Shown here one piece after another: positions 45,964-56,134 of a stretch of DNA of 64,000 bases. The notes beneath the pieces were generated by a model. That model did no database searches, had not been told where the DNA came from, and was given only the letters and a program-made list of their open reading frames with translations. The DNA is from Rugamonas fusca (lineage in GTDB: Bacteria > Pseudomonadota > Gammaproteobacteria > Burkholderiales > Burkholderiaceae_D). The stretch covers positions 620,001 to 684,000 of the forward strand of contig NZ_JACEZS010000001.1 in the NCBI RefSeq assembly GCF_014042365.1. Direction: 5' to 3'. A program made the position numbers and the translations under genes. Each line of letters begins with the position of its first letter. The stretch's first letter is position 1.

Positions 45964-48702
45964 ATGCTCTCCAGCGTCCCTCTCATCCGCAGCCTCAAAT
46001 TCCGCATGACGGCTGTGGTGGTGGCGCTTGTGCTGGCGGCCACCGTGATCGTCACTTCGCTGGCCCTGCTGCTGGCAGAACGGGACATGGAGGCGGTGAT
46101 CGGCGACCAGCAATTCGCGCTGCTGTCGGCCGCCGCCGCCAACATTGATTCCCAGCTCGAGGCCAAGCGCACGCTGCTGGCCAGCCTGGCCGACGCCATG
46201 CCGCCCGACCTGAGCGACCATCCCGAACGCATGCGCCAGTTCATCGAGCAGCATCCCACGGTGCGCGCCGCGTTCCTGAACCTGGTCACCTACGACCGCA
46301 AGGGGGTGTTGCGCCACACGGCGCGCAGCGGTATCGCCACCTTGCCGTTGACGCAAACGGCCAAACAATTCTTCGAACAGGCGCTCGCCTCGCGCGGAAG
46401 CATCATTTCCGAGCCATTCAAAAGCACGGTGACGGACCTGCCCGTGGTGCTCATCACCCAGCCCGTGCTGGACGAAACGGGCGCCGTGGCCATGGTGCTG
46501 GCCGGCAGCATCGACCTGGCCAACGCCTCCTTCCTGGCGCCCGTCAGCGCCCAGCGACCCGGCAAGACGGGCTTCATGTACATCATGACCAGCAAGGGCA
46601 TCCTGGTCAATCATCCCAACCGGGCCCGCCTGCTGCAGCACATTAACGCGCGCCCTGGCGTCAACCGCGCCACGCAAATGGCGCTGCAAGGCTTCGAAGG
46701 CTGGACCAACGCCGCCAACAAGGATGGCAGCGAAGGCATTTATTCGTACAAGCGGATTCCGGCGGCCGACTGGATCCTGGGCGCCCGCTTCCCCACCGAC
46801 GAAGCGTTCGCGCCCATGATCGTGATGCGGCGCCACGCGGTCCTGGCCTCGACCCTGTTCGCCGCGCTGGCCGGCGCCATCGGCTGGGTCGCCATCCTGG
46901 GCCTGCTGCGCCCGCTGGGCCGGCTGCGCCGCAACATCGCCGATATCCGCAGCGGCAAGGCCGGCATCGACGTGCTGCAGCGGCGCCGGCGCGACGAGAT
47001 CGGCGAACTGAGCTCCGCCTTCCACGTCCTGATGGCCGAGCGCGAGGCGGCGCTGGAATCGACGCGCGAGAGCGAATCGCTGATCCGCAATATCCTGGAG
47101 CAGGCGCCGGACGCCTTCATCAGCTGCGACGCCAACGGCATCGTCACGGAATGGAACGCCCAGGCGGAAAAGAGCTTTGGCTGGAGCCGCACGGAAGCGG
47201 TGGGACAGGATGTGGCGGAGCTGATCATTCCACCGGCCATGCGCGCCGAACACCGGGACGGCATGGCCCGCTTCGCCAAGGGCGGCACGGGCCCCGTGCT
47301 CAATTCGCGGATGCGGCTGACGGCGCGCCACCGGGGCGGCCACGACGTGCCCGTCGAACTGTCGGTGCGGGCCCTGCGCCACGGCAGCGACTACTACGCC
47401 ACCGCCTTCCTGCACGACATCACGGAACGGCTGGTGTACGAGCAGCAGATCGCCGCCAGCGAGAAGCGCTCGCGCATGATCGCCGATAACATGCCGGCCA
47501 TGATCGCCTACGTGGACGACAAGCTGCGCTACCGCTTCACGAACGAACACTTCCGGCACCTGATGGGCATCGACCCCAACGCGCTGCTGGGCCGCACCTT
47601 CGGCGACACCTTTGGCGAGGCTTTCCGCGAACGCCTGCGCCCCTACTACGAGGCGGCGCTGCGGGGCGAGCGCGTGCACTACGAGCGCGAAGGCCACGAA
47701 ACGGGCCGCGCCATCCAGCTCATGGTGGACATGATCCCCGACCTGCGCGCCGATGGCAGCGTGGCCGGCTTCTACCTGATGGCGCTCGACATCACGGAGC
47801 GCAAGAACGCGGAGCTGACCCAGGCGGCCAGCGAGAAACGTCTCAAGCTGCTGACCGATAACCTGCCGGTGCTGATCTCCTACGCCGACCGCGAGCGCCG
47901 CGTCCAGTTCCTGAACGCGACCTTCCAGGACTGGTTCGGCATCGATCCGGCCAGCAGGCTAGGCCGCCCGCTGGCCGAAATCATCGGCCGCGACCATTAC
48001 CGCAACGCCGAGGAGCACCTGGAGCGCGCCTACCTGGGCCATCACGTCACGTACGAGCTCAAGGCCCGCATCACGGGCAGCATGCACACGCTGGAGACGA
48101 CGTTCGTGCCGGAAGTGCTGGCCGACGGCGGTGTGGCCGGCGTCTATTCGCTCACGCACGACACCACCCGCATGAAGGAGATCGAGGAAAGGCTGATCCA
48201 CCTGGCCCGCATCGACACCCTGACGGGCATCCCCAACCGCCTCATGTTCGAGGAACTGCTGCAACTGGCGATTGGCCGCGCGCGGCGCAACCGGCAGCCC
48301 GTGGCGCTGGCCTACCTGGACGTGGACAACTTCAAGGCCATCAACGACAGCCTGGGGCACGGCGGCGGCGACACCGTGCTCAAGGAGTTCGCCACCCGGC
48401 TGGTGGGCAATGTGCGCGCCACGGACACCGTGGCCCGGCTGGCCGGTGACGAATTCGTCATCATCTTCGAACAGGTCAACGATCCCGACGAGGCGGGCCG
48501 GCTGGCGGCCAAGATCGTCGAGGCCATCCGGCCCGACTTCACGGTGGCGGGCCAGCCACTGGCCGTGACCACCAGCGTGGGCGTGGCCCTGCACCTCGGT
48601 GGCGAGCAGACCCCGGCCGAACTGGTGGCGCGCGCCGACGGCGCCCTGTACGCGGCCAAGCGGCGCGGCCGCAACTGCCACGTCGTGGCCCAGCAGCCGT
48701 AG
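45964..48702 (+). CDS. Membrane diguanylate cyclase with dCACHE, HAMP and three PAS domains
   Basis: 912 residues. TM1 is at about 14-38. A periplasmic dCACHE domain spans about 40-285 (TVRAAFLNLVTYDRKGVLRHTARSG, GSIISEPFKSTVTDLPVV, PGKTGFMYIMTSKGILVNHP). TM2 and HAMP follow, then three PAS/PAC units (each with an ITERK/ITERL-type end) and a C-terminal GGDEF domain. The active loop reads RLAGDEF with LDVDNFKAINDSLGHGGGD; an RxxD inhibitory site (RATD) lies five residues before it. Probably an active, feedback-inhibited cyclase sensing a small extracellular ligand. The ATG at 45964 is chosen at the natural TM1; an earlier in-frame start lacks support. Confidence 0.9.
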   Translation: MLSSVPLIRSLKFRMTAVVVALVLAATVIVTSLALLLAERDMEAVIGDQQFALLSAAAANIDSQLEAKRTLLASLADAMPPDLSDHPERMRQFIEQHPTVRAAFLNLVTYDRKGVLRHTARSGIATLPLTQTAKQFFEQALASRGSIISEPFKSTVTDLPVVLITQPVLDETGAVAMVLAGSIDLANASFLAPVSAQRPGKTGFMYIMTSKGILVNHPNRARLLQHINARPGVNRATQMALQGFEGWTNAANKDGSEGIYSYKRIPAADWILGARFPTDEAFAPMIVMRRHAVLASTLFAALAGAIGWVAILGLLRPLGRLRRNIADIRSGKAGIDVLQRRRRDEIGELSSAFHVLMAEREAALESTRESESLIRNILEQAPDAFISCDANGIVTEWNAQAEKSFGWSRTEAVGQDVAELIIPPAMRAEHRDGMARFAKGGTGPVLNSRMRLTARHRGGHDVPVELSVRALRHGSDYYATAFLHDITERLVYEQQIAASEKRSRMIADNMPAMIAYVDDKLRYRFTNEHFRHLMGIDPNALLGRTFGDTFGEAFRERLRPYYEAALRGERVHYEREGHETGRAIQLMVDMIPDLRADGSVAGFYLMALDITERKNAELTQAASEKRLKLLTDNLPVLISYADRERRVQFLNATFQDWFGIDPASRLGRPLAEIIGRDHYRNAEEHLERAYLGHHVTYELKARITGSMHTLETTFVPEVLADGGVAGVYSLTHDTTRMKEIEERLIHLARIDTLTGIPNRLMFEELLQLAIGRARRNRQPVALAYLDVDNFKAINDSLGHGGGDTVLKEFATRLVGNVRATDTVARLAGDEFVIIFEQVNDPDEAGRLAAKIVEAIRPDFTVAGQPLAVTTSVGVALHLGGEQTPAELVARADGALYAAKRRGRNCHVVAQQP

Positions 48703-48714
48703 CGCTGGCAGCCT

Positions 48715-49344
48715 CTAGCGCGCCAGCGGATTGGGCGTCGGCTCGGCCACCTTGACCAGCAGGTTCTTGTCCATGTGGTGGAACGGTTCGTCCTGGCCGC
48801 GGATCTGCATCACCGTATCTTCCTCGTAGCCCCAGGTGCCATCGTCATGGATGGTGACCTTGATGCGGTATTCCGTCGTCTTGAAGCCGTATTCGAGGAA
48901 GGGATTGGAGCAGATGCCGTAGGTGTCCTGTTCGCGGCGCGCCACCAGCTCGAAGCTCCTGGCATCGGGCGCCGCCTGGCCGGAGGCCATGGCGATCTGG
49001 CCGCGCGGGATGGCCAGGGTCTGGATCACGGTGCCGGTGGCCGGTTCCCACAGCCAGTAGCCCACCTGCTCGTGGTAGGTCTTGACCTGTTCAGGCTTGG
49101 TAATCAGGATCAGGTAGCGCAAGCCGTAGAACAGCTGCGGCCCGTTGGTGACAGGATCAATCGGCTGCAACTCGATACGCTCGACGAACGCCTGCTTGCG
49201 CGGACCGTCGGCCTTGGGCTTGATGTCCAGCCCCCGCTTGCCTTCCCAGACGCCAGCCATGGGCCGCAGCGGCCCCAGGTTTTCCAGCGTACGGATGTCG
49301 ATGTTGGACGGTTCGGTGTAGATATCCTGCGAGAATTCGCTCAT
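48715..49344 (-). CDS. Nitrobindin-like heme-binding beta-barrel protein
   Basis: 209 residues resembling the THAP4-heme-binding/nitrobindin (DUF1794) family: LGPLRPMAGVWEGKRG at the N-terminus, YGLRYLILITKPEQVKTYHEQVGYWLWEP, TLAIPRGQIAMASG, and the C-terminal WGYEEDTVMQIRGQ. Such proteins bind heme or small hydrophobic ligands and may detoxify peroxynitrite or nitrogen oxides. Cytosolic. Convergent with the diguanylate cyclase gene, 12 bases apart. Confidence 0.8.
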   Translation of the reverse strand: MSEFSQDIYTEPSNIDIRTLENLGPLRPMAGVWEGKRGLDIKPKADGPRKQAFVERIELQPIDPVTNGPQLFYGLRYLILITKPEQVKTYHEQVGYWLWEPATGTVIQTLAIPRGQIAMASGQAAPDARSFELVARREQDTYGICSNPFLEYGFKTTEYRIKVTIHDDGTWGYEEDTVMQIRGQDEPFHHMDKNLLVKVAEPTPNPLAR

Positions 49345-49404
49345 GCCTCGTGCCTTTCAGTTGGTTGCCTGGTCGGTGCCAACTATTGTAGAGCAAGCAT
49401 GCCT

Positions 49405-50292
49405 TCACTGCCGCAAGCGCTCCAGGAACCAGCGGCCCGCCGGACCGGGCGGCGCATCCTTGCGGTACAGGGCGCGCATGGAGAATGCGGCGCCGAACGC
49501 GGGCCCGCCCTCGACCTCCACCGGCTTGAGCGTGCCGCGCGCCAGGTCGTCCTGCACCATGTGGCGCGGCATGCTGCCCCAGCCCAGGCCCGCGCGCAGG
49601 AAGGCCAGCTTGGCGCCCAGGTCGGCCAGCCGCCATACCTGGGGCGACATCACGTTGAAGTCGCGCCCGTGCGTGAGGCTGGAGCGGTCCGTCAGCACCA
49701 GCTGCACGTGGCGCGCCGCCTCCTCCAGCGGCACGGCGCCCGCGTACTGCGCCAGCGCGTGGCCGGGCGCGGCCACCAGCAATGCCGGCACTTCCAGCAG
49801 GTATTCGGTGGCACATTCGGACGGCACGTCGGGGAAGGAACCGACGACGCCAAGCCGGCAGCGGCCATCGAGCACCGGCTGCACCACGGCGCCCAGCGCC
49901 TCCACGTACAGCCGCAGCGGCGTGCGCGGGAACTGCTGGTGGAAGGAACCGACGGCCGCCGTCAACGCGGCGATGGGAAACATGACGTCCACCGCGACCG
50001 CCAGTTCCGGCTCCAGTCCTTCGGCCAGCGTGCGGGCGCGGGCCTTGAAGCTGTCCATGCTGCTGGCCGTGGCGCGTGCGTCGTCGAGCAGGGCGCGGCC
50101 CGCCTCCGTCAGGCGCGGATAGCGTCCGCTGCGGTCGAACAGGGGGAAACCGACCTGCTGTTCCAGGTTGGCCAGGGTCTGGCTGACGACCGATTGGGCG
50201 CGCCGCAGCTTGCGCCCGGCGGCGGAAAAGCTGCCTTCGTCGGCGGCGGCGATGAAGGTGCGCAGTTGGTCGAGGGACATGGCGTCCAGCAT
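49405..50292 (-). CDS. LysR-family transcriptional regulator
   Basis: 295 residues. The N-terminal HTH (SLDQLRTFIAAADEGSFSAAGRKLRRAQSVVSQTLANLEQQVG) is followed by a periplasmic-binding-like effector domain (about 95-295). The ATG at 50292 has GGAG eight bases upstream. Divergent from a DoxX-family gene, 125 bases apart, with a palindrome at 50305-50321 between them; the expected role is control of doxX and of itself. Confidence 0.93.
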   Translation of the reverse strand: MLDAMSLDQLRTFIAAADEGSFSAAGRKLRRAQSVVSQTLANLEQQVGFPLFDRSGRYPRLTEAGRALLDDARATASSMDSFKARARTLAEGLEPELAVAVDVMFPIAALTAAVGSFHQQFPRTPLRLYVEALGAVVQPVLDGRCRLGVVGSFPDVPSECATEYLLEVPALLVAAPGHALAQYAGAVPLEEAARHVQLVLTDRSSLTHGRDFNVMSPQVWRLADLGAKLAFLRAGLGWGSMPRHMVQDDLARGTLKPVEVEGGPAFGAAFSMRALYRKDAPPGPAGRWFLERLRQ

Positions 50293-50304
50293 GTATCGCT
50301 CCGA

Positions 50305-50321
50305 TAGATGGATTCCATCTA
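50305..50321. promoter_or_regulatory. Candidate LysR operator
   Basis: Near-perfect 17-bp palindrome TAGATGGATTCCATCTA, 13 bases upstream of the LysR start and in the divergent promoter region. It contains the T-N11-A pattern typical of LysR binding sites. Confidence 0.65.
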
Positions 50322-50417
50322 AATATATAGGCTTCCGCGATACCAGTCCAGCGCCTACCATGCAGTCATCGGATCGCACAACGCGCTCCACAACCGGAAA
50401 CCACCCAGGAGATTGCC

Positions 50418-50840
50418 ATGAACAACGCCAACGTCAACACCGCCACCCTGCCCCTGATCAGCCGCCTGCTGATGGCCACCATCTTCGTCTTCAGCGGCGT
50501 GGGCAAGATCGCCGCGCCGGCCGCCACCATGGGCTACATCGCCGCCATGGGCTTGCCCTTCCCCTTCCTGGGATTGATAGGCGCCATCGCGGTGGAAGTG
50601 GCCGGCGGCCTGCTGCTGGTGGCCGGCCTGCAAACGCGCGCCACCGCACTGGTGCTGGCCGGGTTCTCGCTGGTGACGGGGCTGATCTTCCACCATGCCA
50701 TCGGCGACCAGAACCAGCTGATCCACCTGCTGAAAAATATCGCGATGGCCGGTGGCCTGCTGCAGATCGCCGCCTACGGCGCCGGCAGCTTCAGCCTCGA
50801 TGCCCGCCTGGGCACGCCGCTGGCGCGCCGCGCGGCCTGA
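50418..50840 (+). CDS. DoxX-family membrane protein
   Basis: 140 residues with four hydrophobic helices. The DoxX signature lies at the start (LISRLLMATIFVFSGVGKI), then GLPFPFLGLIGAIAVEVAGG and LIHLLKNIAMAGGLLQI. Clear ribosome-binding site (AGGAG). Under the divergent LysR regulator. Related proteins are linked to redox or thiol stress. Convergent with the MBL-fold gene, with no spacing. Confidence 0.9.
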   Translation: MNNANVNTATLPLISRLLMATIFVFSGVGKIAAPAATMGYIAAMGLPFPFLGLIGAIAVEVAGGLLLVAGLQTRATALVLAGFSLVTGLIFHHAIGDQNQLIHLLKNIAMAGGLLQIAAYGAGSFSLDARLGTPLARRAA

Positions 50841-51809
50841 TCACAACTCGATCTCCATGCCGTCGTAGGCCGACACCACCTCCAGCGGCGCTTCGCCCGT
50901 CACCTCGGCGTAGCGCCGCGTTTCTTCGAGCACCCGGGCGATCTGGGTGTCGCCCTGCACGGGCTCATGATGGAACAGGCAGAGCTTGTGCACCCCGGCC
51001 AGCTGGCACAGTTCCACCCCCACCACGTTGCTCGAATGGCCCCAGTCAGCCTTGACGGAAATGGCCTCGGCCAGCGAGTACATGGCGTCGAAGATGACGA
51101 GGTCGGCGTCGCGGAAGAACTCCACGAAGGCCAGCCGCTGTGCCATGTCGTCCAGCCGGTGTTCGGAATCCGTGCTGTAGACCAGCGCGCGGCGGCCGTG
51201 CTCGAGCCGGTAGCCGTAGGAATCGCCGCCATGCAGCTGCAGCATGGCCGTCACCCGCAAGCCGTCGATCACGACGGGGATGCCGGGAACCATGCGCCGG
51301 AATTCGATGTGGGCCGCCATCTGCTCCAGCCGCACGGGGAAGCTGATCGGGTCCTGCTGGCGCCGGAACGCCTGCTCCAGCGCCGCATGGCAGCCGTAGA
51401 TGATGATGCGGTTGCCTGGGATGTAGGCGGGCGTGAAGAACGGGAAGCCCATGATGTGGTCCCAGTGCAGGTGCGACATGAACACGTGGTAGGTCTGTGG
51501 ATGGTCGCGTCCGTAACGGGCCAGCATGGCGCCGGCCAGCGCACGCGCGCCCGAGCCCAGGTCCAGGATCACATGCTGGCCGCTGGTATCCGGGTCCCAC
51601 ACCTCCACTTCCACGCAGCTGGAATTGCCGCCGTAGGTGCCGCGCACGTCGAACGGCAGCTCGTTGTCCACGTAGTCGGCGATCCTGGCCGGCGTGTCAA
51701 GGCCGCGGCCGATGGCGCCTTCCAGCGCGGCCACCAGCTTGGCGCGTACCTGGGCGTGGTTCAGGGCCACGGGCAGCGAACCGCGCGCGCCCCAGATCCT
51801 CGCCTTCAT
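50841..51809 (-). CDS. MBL-fold metallohydrolase
   Basis: 322-residue metallo-beta-lactamase-fold hydrolase. MKARIWGARGSLPV starts the fold. The metal motif is MSHLHWDHIMGFPFF; DLGSGARAL lies before it and YSTDSEH, FDAMYS, WGHSSNVVGVEL and LFHHEP supply later ligands. The GARGS opening and H-x-H-x-DH resemble PhnP/RNase Z-like phosphodiesterases. The ATG at 51809 has GGGAGG upstream; a longer in-frame start is unsupported. Substrate unknown. Confidence 0.88.
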   Translation of the reverse strand: MKARIWGARGSLPVALNHAQVRAKLVAALEGAIGRGLDTPARIADYVDNELPFDVRGTYGGNSSCVEVEVWDPDTSGQHVILDLGSGARALAGAMLARYGRDHPQTYHVFMSHLHWDHIMGFPFFTPAYIPGNRIIIYGCHAALEQAFRRQQDPISFPVRLEQMAAHIEFRRMVPGIPVVIDGLRVTAMLQLHGGDSYGYRLEHGRRALVYSTDSEHRLDDMAQRLAFVEFFRDADLVIFDAMYSLAEAISVKADWGHSSNVVGVELCQLAGVHKLCLFHHEPVQGDTQIARVLEETRRYAEVTGEAPLEVVSAYDGMEIEL

Positions 51810-52087
51810 GCTTCGCCTCCCGCCCAAGCTGCCTGTTCGTGCCGCTGTCGCTTCATCATCATTCCGCCTGCATGTTGCGGGCGCATGCAGCTGCACATGC
51901 TTGGTCCGCGTTGGGGAAAGTGTAGCAAAAGGCGGGGGCACTCGGCCAGCAATTCGCCATCGCGCCAGCGCCGGCGCCGTCATGGGCTTGTCAATCAGCC
52001 ATTTTTGACCCCGGCTCAACGTGCTATGCTCTCGCCCGCCCTGCCTGACGCGGCGCGGCCCCGACCGATCAAGACACGGAGAATATT

Positions 52088-53386
52088 GTGAATTTCCTGC
52101 AAAGCTATTTCAGGCTGAATGAGAGCGGCACCAGCGTGCGCACCGAAGTGGTGGCCGGCGTGACGACCTTCCTCACCATGGCCTACATCATCTTCGTCAA
52201 TCCCTCCATCCTGGGTGACGCGGGGGTGCCCAAGGAGGCCGTGTTCGTGGCCACCTGCTTCGCCGCCGCGCTGGGCACCATCATCATGGGCCTGTATGCC
52301 AACTACCCGATCGCCATGGCGCCCGGCATGGGCCTGAACGCCTACTTCGCCTACGCCGTGGTGCTGGGCATGGGCATCTCGTGGCAGGCGGCGCTGGGCG
52401 CCGTGTTCATTTCCGGCAGCCTGTTCGTGCTGGTCAGCCTGCTGGGCATACGGGAACAGATCGTCAACGGCATCCCGCACTCGCTGCGCACGGCCATCAC
52501 GGTCGGCCTGGGCATGTTCCTGGCGCTGATCGCGCTGAAAAGCGCCGGCATCGTGGTCGCCAATCCGGCCACGCTGGTGGGCGTGGGCGACCTGCACCAG
52601 CCATCGACCATCATGGCGATCTGCGGCTTCATGCTGATCGTCACGCTGGACCGCCTGAAGGTGACGGGGGCCATCCTGATCGGCATCGTGGCCGTGACGG
52701 TGATGAGCTTCTTCTTCGGCGGGAACACCTTCCACGGCCTGGTGTCCATGCCGCCATCGATCCAGCCCACGCTGCTGAAGCTGGACCTGCAGGGCGCGTT
52801 CTCCGTCGGCCTGCTCAACGTGGTGCTGGTGTTCTTCCTGGTTGAACTGTTCGACGCCACCGGCACGCTGATGGGCGTGGCCAGCCGCGCCGGCCTGCTG
52901 AAAGGTGGCAAGATGGAGCGCCTGAACAAGGCCCTGCTGGCCGACAGCTGCGCCATCGTGGCCGGCTCCATGCTGGGCACCTCGAGCACCACGGCCTACA
53001 TCGAAAGCGCGGCCGGCGTGCAGGCCGGCGGCCGCACCGGGCTGACGGCGCTGGTGGTGGCGGCGCTGTTCCTGGCCAGCCTGTTCATCGCCCCCATCGC
53101 CGGCGTGGTACCGGCCTATGCGACCGCACCCGCCCTGCTGTACGTGGCCTGCCTGATGCTGCGCGACCTGACGGATGTGGACTGGAGCGACAGCACGGAA
53201 AGCGTGCCAGCCGCCATCACGGCCTTGCTGATCCCGTTCACCTACTCGATCGCACACGGCATCGCGTTCGGCTTCATCACTTACGCCGCGCTCAAGCTGG
53301 CGACCGGCCAGGCGCGCAAGGTCAAGCCCATCGTATGGCTGATCGCGGCCATCTTCCTGTTCAAGTACGCCTATCTGAAGGCATAA
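52088..53386 (+). CDS. AzgA-type purine permease (NCS2 superfamily)
   Basis: 432 residues, about twelve TM helices, inner membrane. Family motifs: TEVVAGVTTFLTMAYIIFVNPSIL, APGMGLNAYFAY, FDATGTLMGVA and GTSSTTAYIESAAGV, as in adenine/guanine/hypoxanthine:proton symporters. Starts with GTG after GGAG. A close paralogue lies at 57916-59217 on the other strand with the same motifs, so the region carries two copies, perhaps with different purine preference. Confidence 0.92.
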   Translation: MNFLQSYFRLNESGTSVRTEVVAGVTTFLTMAYIIFVNPSILGDAGVPKEAVFVATCFAAALGTIIMGLYANYPIAMAPGMGLNAYFAYAVVLGMGISWQAALGAVFISGSLFVLVSLLGIREQIVNGIPHSLRTAITVGLGMFLALIALKSAGIVVANPATLVGVGDLHQPSTIMAICGFMLIVTLDRLKVTGAILIGIVAVTVMSFFFGGNTFHGLVSMPPSIQPTLLKLDLQGAFSVGLLNVVLVFFLVELFDATGTLMGVASRAGLLKGGKMERLNKALLADSCAIVAGSMLGTSSTTAYIESAAGVQAGGRTGLTALVVAALFLASLFIAPIAGVVPAYATAPALLYVACLMLRDLTDVDWSDSTESVPAAITALLIPFTYSIAHGIAFGFITYAALKLATGQARKVKPIVWLIAAIFLFKYAYLKA

Positions 53387-53405
53387 GCCGTCGCCCGCCT
53401 CCGGC

Positions 53406-53708
53406 TCAGGCCAGCCGCCTGGGCCGGGACGCGCTGTCCACAGCCACCAGCGCCGGCGTCTCCCGGATCGGCAGAATGCCGATCACGTTATGCAGGCGCT
53501 GGCGGCACAATACCAGCGCATCCTCCTCCGCCGACGCGAGCCGCATCGTTACTTCCAGTCCCGCCAGTCCGCCCGTTGTGCGCAGGCTGCGCAACTCCAA
53601 TCCCAGGCGCCGCACGATGGCCAGCGCCCCCTCGAGAGTGCCGATGGCGCCATCGGCCTCGATACTGAAGCGGAAAGTCTTTTGGTGGGGGCCGGTATTG
53701 GTCGTCAT
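53406..53708 (-). CDS. ACT-domain protein (IlvM/small regulatory subunit-like)
   Basis: 100 residues forming one ACT-like domain: QKTFRFSIEADGAIGTLEGALAIVRRLGLELRSL, then GLEVTMRLASAEEDALVLCRQRLHNVIGI. This resembles the IlvM-type small subunit of acetolactate synthase, but no large subunit is nearby. The ATG at 53708 starts the domain; longer in-frame starts reach into the divergent Lrp promoter. Probably binds an amino acid. Confidence 0.75.
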   Translation of the reverse strand: MTTNTGPHQKTFRFSIEADGAIGTLEGALAIVRRLGLELRSLRTTGGLAGLEVTMRLASAEEDALVLCRQRLHNVIGILPIRETPALVAVDSASRPRRLA

Positions 53709-53834
53709 GGGAGAACTATACCGGCCGCCGGCGGGAATAGGCTCCCATAGTTTGCTGCATTGTCGCCCCTTAAAGGATGATTCTTCCACCATTTTATAAT
53801 TGATGAGAATTTTCATCTTTCAGGAAAGAAACGC

Positions 53835-54305
53835 ATGGAGCATCATCACGAACTCGACGAGATCGACCGCCGCATCTTGCGCGAACTGCGACTGGACGGC
53901 CGCCTGAGCAACACCAGGCTGGCTGAAAAAGTCGGCCTGTCCACCACGCCGTGCTGGAACCGGGTGCGTGCGCTGGAGGAGCACGGCGTCATCGAAGGCT
54001 ATACCGCCCTGCTCAGCCAACAGTCGCTGGGCTATCCCGACACCGTCATCATCGAGGTGACGCTGGACCGCCACGATGACGAGATCTTCGAAAAATTCGG
54101 CCAGGCGCTGGCCGAGCTGCCGGAAGTGATGGAAGCCTATCTGCTGACCGGGGAATACGATTACCTGATCAAGGTGGCCGTGGCCGGCACGGCCGGCTAC
54201 GAGGAATTCTTGCGCCGCAAACTGTACAAGTTGCCCGGCCTGCGCCACAGCCGCTCGACCTTCGTGCTGCGCTGCCTGAAACGGACCTATTCAGTTGTCC
54301 CGTGA
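53835..54305 (+). CDS. Lrp/AsnC-family transcriptional regulator
   Basis: 156 residues: an N-terminal HTH (LDEIDRRILRELRLDGRLSNTRLAEKVGLSTTPCWNRVRALEEHGVI) and a C-terminal RAM/ACT-like effector domain (DTVIIEVTLDRHDDEIFEKF, VMEAYLLTGEYDYLIKVAV). Good ribosome-binding site (CAGGAAAG). Divergent from the ACT-domain gene; likely an amino-acid-responsive regulator of that gene or of nearby transport. Confidence 0.93.
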   Translation: MEHHHELDEIDRRILRELRLDGRLSNTRLAEKVGLSTTPCWNRVRALEEHGVIEGYTALLSQQSLGYPDTVIIEVTLDRHDDEIFEKFGQALAELPEVMEAYLLTGEYDYLIKVAVAGTAGYEEFLRRKLYKLPGLRHSRSTFVLRCLKRTYSVVP

Positions 54306-54475
54306 ATGCGGTGGCGCGGCAATACAACACCCAACGCCCTGGCAAGCGCGGAGTCGCGAAATGATAAATGATTGTCAGTAAATGACAAGCAGTCAACATC
54401 ACCAGTGGAACAAAATGATCTCCTAGAAACATAGATTTCAATACGGCACAGACCGTTCCACCGGGAGACAAATGC

Positions 54476-56134
54476 ATGGCCAAGGATTTCTACCTGCGCT
54501 GCGCCGCAGCGATAGGTAAGCTCAACATAGGATTGCGACTGACGATGGGCTTCGCCCTGACCATGGTGCTGCTGGTGGCCATGATCGGCGTGGCCTTGCT
54601 GGCCATGGCCGGCATGCAGCAGCGGGTGGACAACATCCTGCAGGACCAGTACCGCAACGTGACCCAGGCGAACGAGGTCAAATACAACGTGGCCGTGATC
54701 CACCAGTTGCTGCGCAGCGCCATGATCGCCGCCGAATACCAGGGCGAAAGCGCCGTGGCCGCCCAGATCCGTCCCATCCGCGACCGCAACGCGGCCCTGC
54801 TGTCGGGCATGCAGGCCAACCTGCACGCCCCGGCCGACAAGCGCGCGCTGGACGACATCGTCAAGGCCAGCCGCGCCGATGAGGCCAACCAGAAGGAACT
54901 GTTCCAGCTGCTGAACGCGGGCAGCCTGACGGAAGCGAAGAGCCTGCTCAACGCCACCATCCGCCTGTCGGAGCAGGAATTCGTGCAGGCGCTGCAAACG
55001 CTGGTCAAGCTGCAATCTGAGCACATGGCGCAAGAATCAGCGCAATCCAATGCGGCCTACTTCAGCGCACGCTCGCAACTGCTGATGTTGGGGGCGGCCG
55101 CGCTGGTTCTGGGCAGCGTTGGCGCCTGGCTGCTGGTACGCGGCCTGCTGCGTGAGCTGGGCTGCGAACCGCGCGAAGCGAGCCGCATCGCCGCCAGCAT
55201 CGCCGACGGCGACCTGTCGGTGCAGATCGCCCACCGCACGCATGCCGGGGACAGTTTGCTGAGCGCGCTCGAAACGATGCGCGATAAACTGGCCGCGCTG
55301 GTCAGCCAGGTACGCCAAGGCACCGAGCAGATCGCCACCAGCTCGGCCGAGATCGCCGGCGGCAACCAGGAACTGTCGCACCGCACGGAACAGCAGGCCG
55401 GCGCGCTGGAGGAAACGGCCGCTTCGATCGAGGAACTGACGGGCACCGTCAAGCAGAACGCCGACAATGCCCACACGGCCAATGACCTGGCCATCAAGGC
55501 GTCCACGGTGGCCACGGAAGGCGGCAACGTCGTCGGGCGCGTGGTACAGACCATGACGGCCATTAACGCCGCCTCGGCCAAAATCAGCGACATCATCGGG
55601 GTGATCGATGGCATCGCCTTCCAGACCAACATCCTGGCCCTGAACGCGGCCGTCGAGGCGGCGCGCGCCGGGGAACAAGGGCGCGGCTTCGCCGTGGTGG
55701 CATCCGAAGTGCGCAGCCTTGCGCAGCGCAGCGCGTCGGCCGCGCATGAGATCAAGGCGCTGATCAACGACTCCGTGGCCCAGGTCCGCTTGGGCAGCAC
55801 GCTGGTGGCCGACGCCGGTGTGACGATGACGGCCATCGTCGACAGCGTCAAGCACGTGACGGACATCATGGGCGACATCATGGCCGCCAGCCAGGAGCAG
55901 ACCTCGGGCATTGAACAGGTCAATTCGGCCATCATGGATATCGACGGCGTGACCCAGCAGAACGCGGCGCTGGTGGAACAGGCGGCAGCCGCCGCCGCTT
56001 CGATGCAGGATCAGGCCAGCCGGCTGGCGGAACTGGTGAGCATCTTCAAGCTGCCCGGCGAGACGGGACGGCGCACCGCCGCGGCCGCAGCCGTGGCGCC
56101 CGCGCCGGCCCGCGCCGTGCGGCGGCTGGCTTGA
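54476..56134 (+). CDS. Methyl-accepting chemotaxis protein (four-helix-bundle sensor)
   Basis: 552 residues. TM1 is about residues 24-46. A periplasmic four-helix-bundle domain of about 150 residues follows, with TM2 about 200-222, then HAMP. The cytoplasmic hairpin has [19 protein letters not shown]. It ends in an Ala/Pro/Arg tail without a W-x-x-F pentapeptide, so adaptation enzymes may dock elsewhere. Ligand unknown. Signalling region very similar to the MCPs at 4637 and 44449. Confidence 0.93.
   Translation: MAKDFYLRCAAAIGKLNIGLRLTMGFALTMVLLVAMIGVALLAMAGMQQRVDNILQDQYRNVTQANEVKYNVAVIHQLLRSAMIAAEYQGESAVAAQIRPIRDRNAALLSGMQANLHAPADKRALDDIVKASRADEANQKELFQLLNAGSLTEAKSLLNATIRLSEQEFVQALQTLVKLQSEHMAQESAQSNAAYFSARSQLLMLGAAALVLGSVGAWLLVRGLLRELGCEPREASRIAASIADGDLSVQIAHRTHAGDSLLSALETMRDKLAALVSQVRQGTEQIATSSAEIAGGNQELSHRTEQQAGALEETAASIEELTGTVKQNADNAHTANDLAIKASTVATEGGNVVGRVVQTMTAINAASAKISDIIGVIDGIAFQTNILALNAAVEAARAGEQGRGFAVVASEVRSLAQRSASAAHEIKALINDSVAQVRLGSTLVADAGVTMTAIVDSVKHVTDIMGDIMAASQEQTSGIEQVNSAIMDIDGVTQQNAALVEQAAAAAASMQDQASRLAELVSIFKLPGETGRRTAAAAAVAPAPARAVRRLA

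Noticed and set aside
44410..47697. 1095-codon open frame on the minus strand
   Set aside because: It is antisense to a complete chemoreceptor and a PAS-GGDEF protein, both with diagnostic motifs. The predicted protein is His/Arg/Gly-rich low-complexity sequence, as expected from the complement of GC-rich coding DNA.
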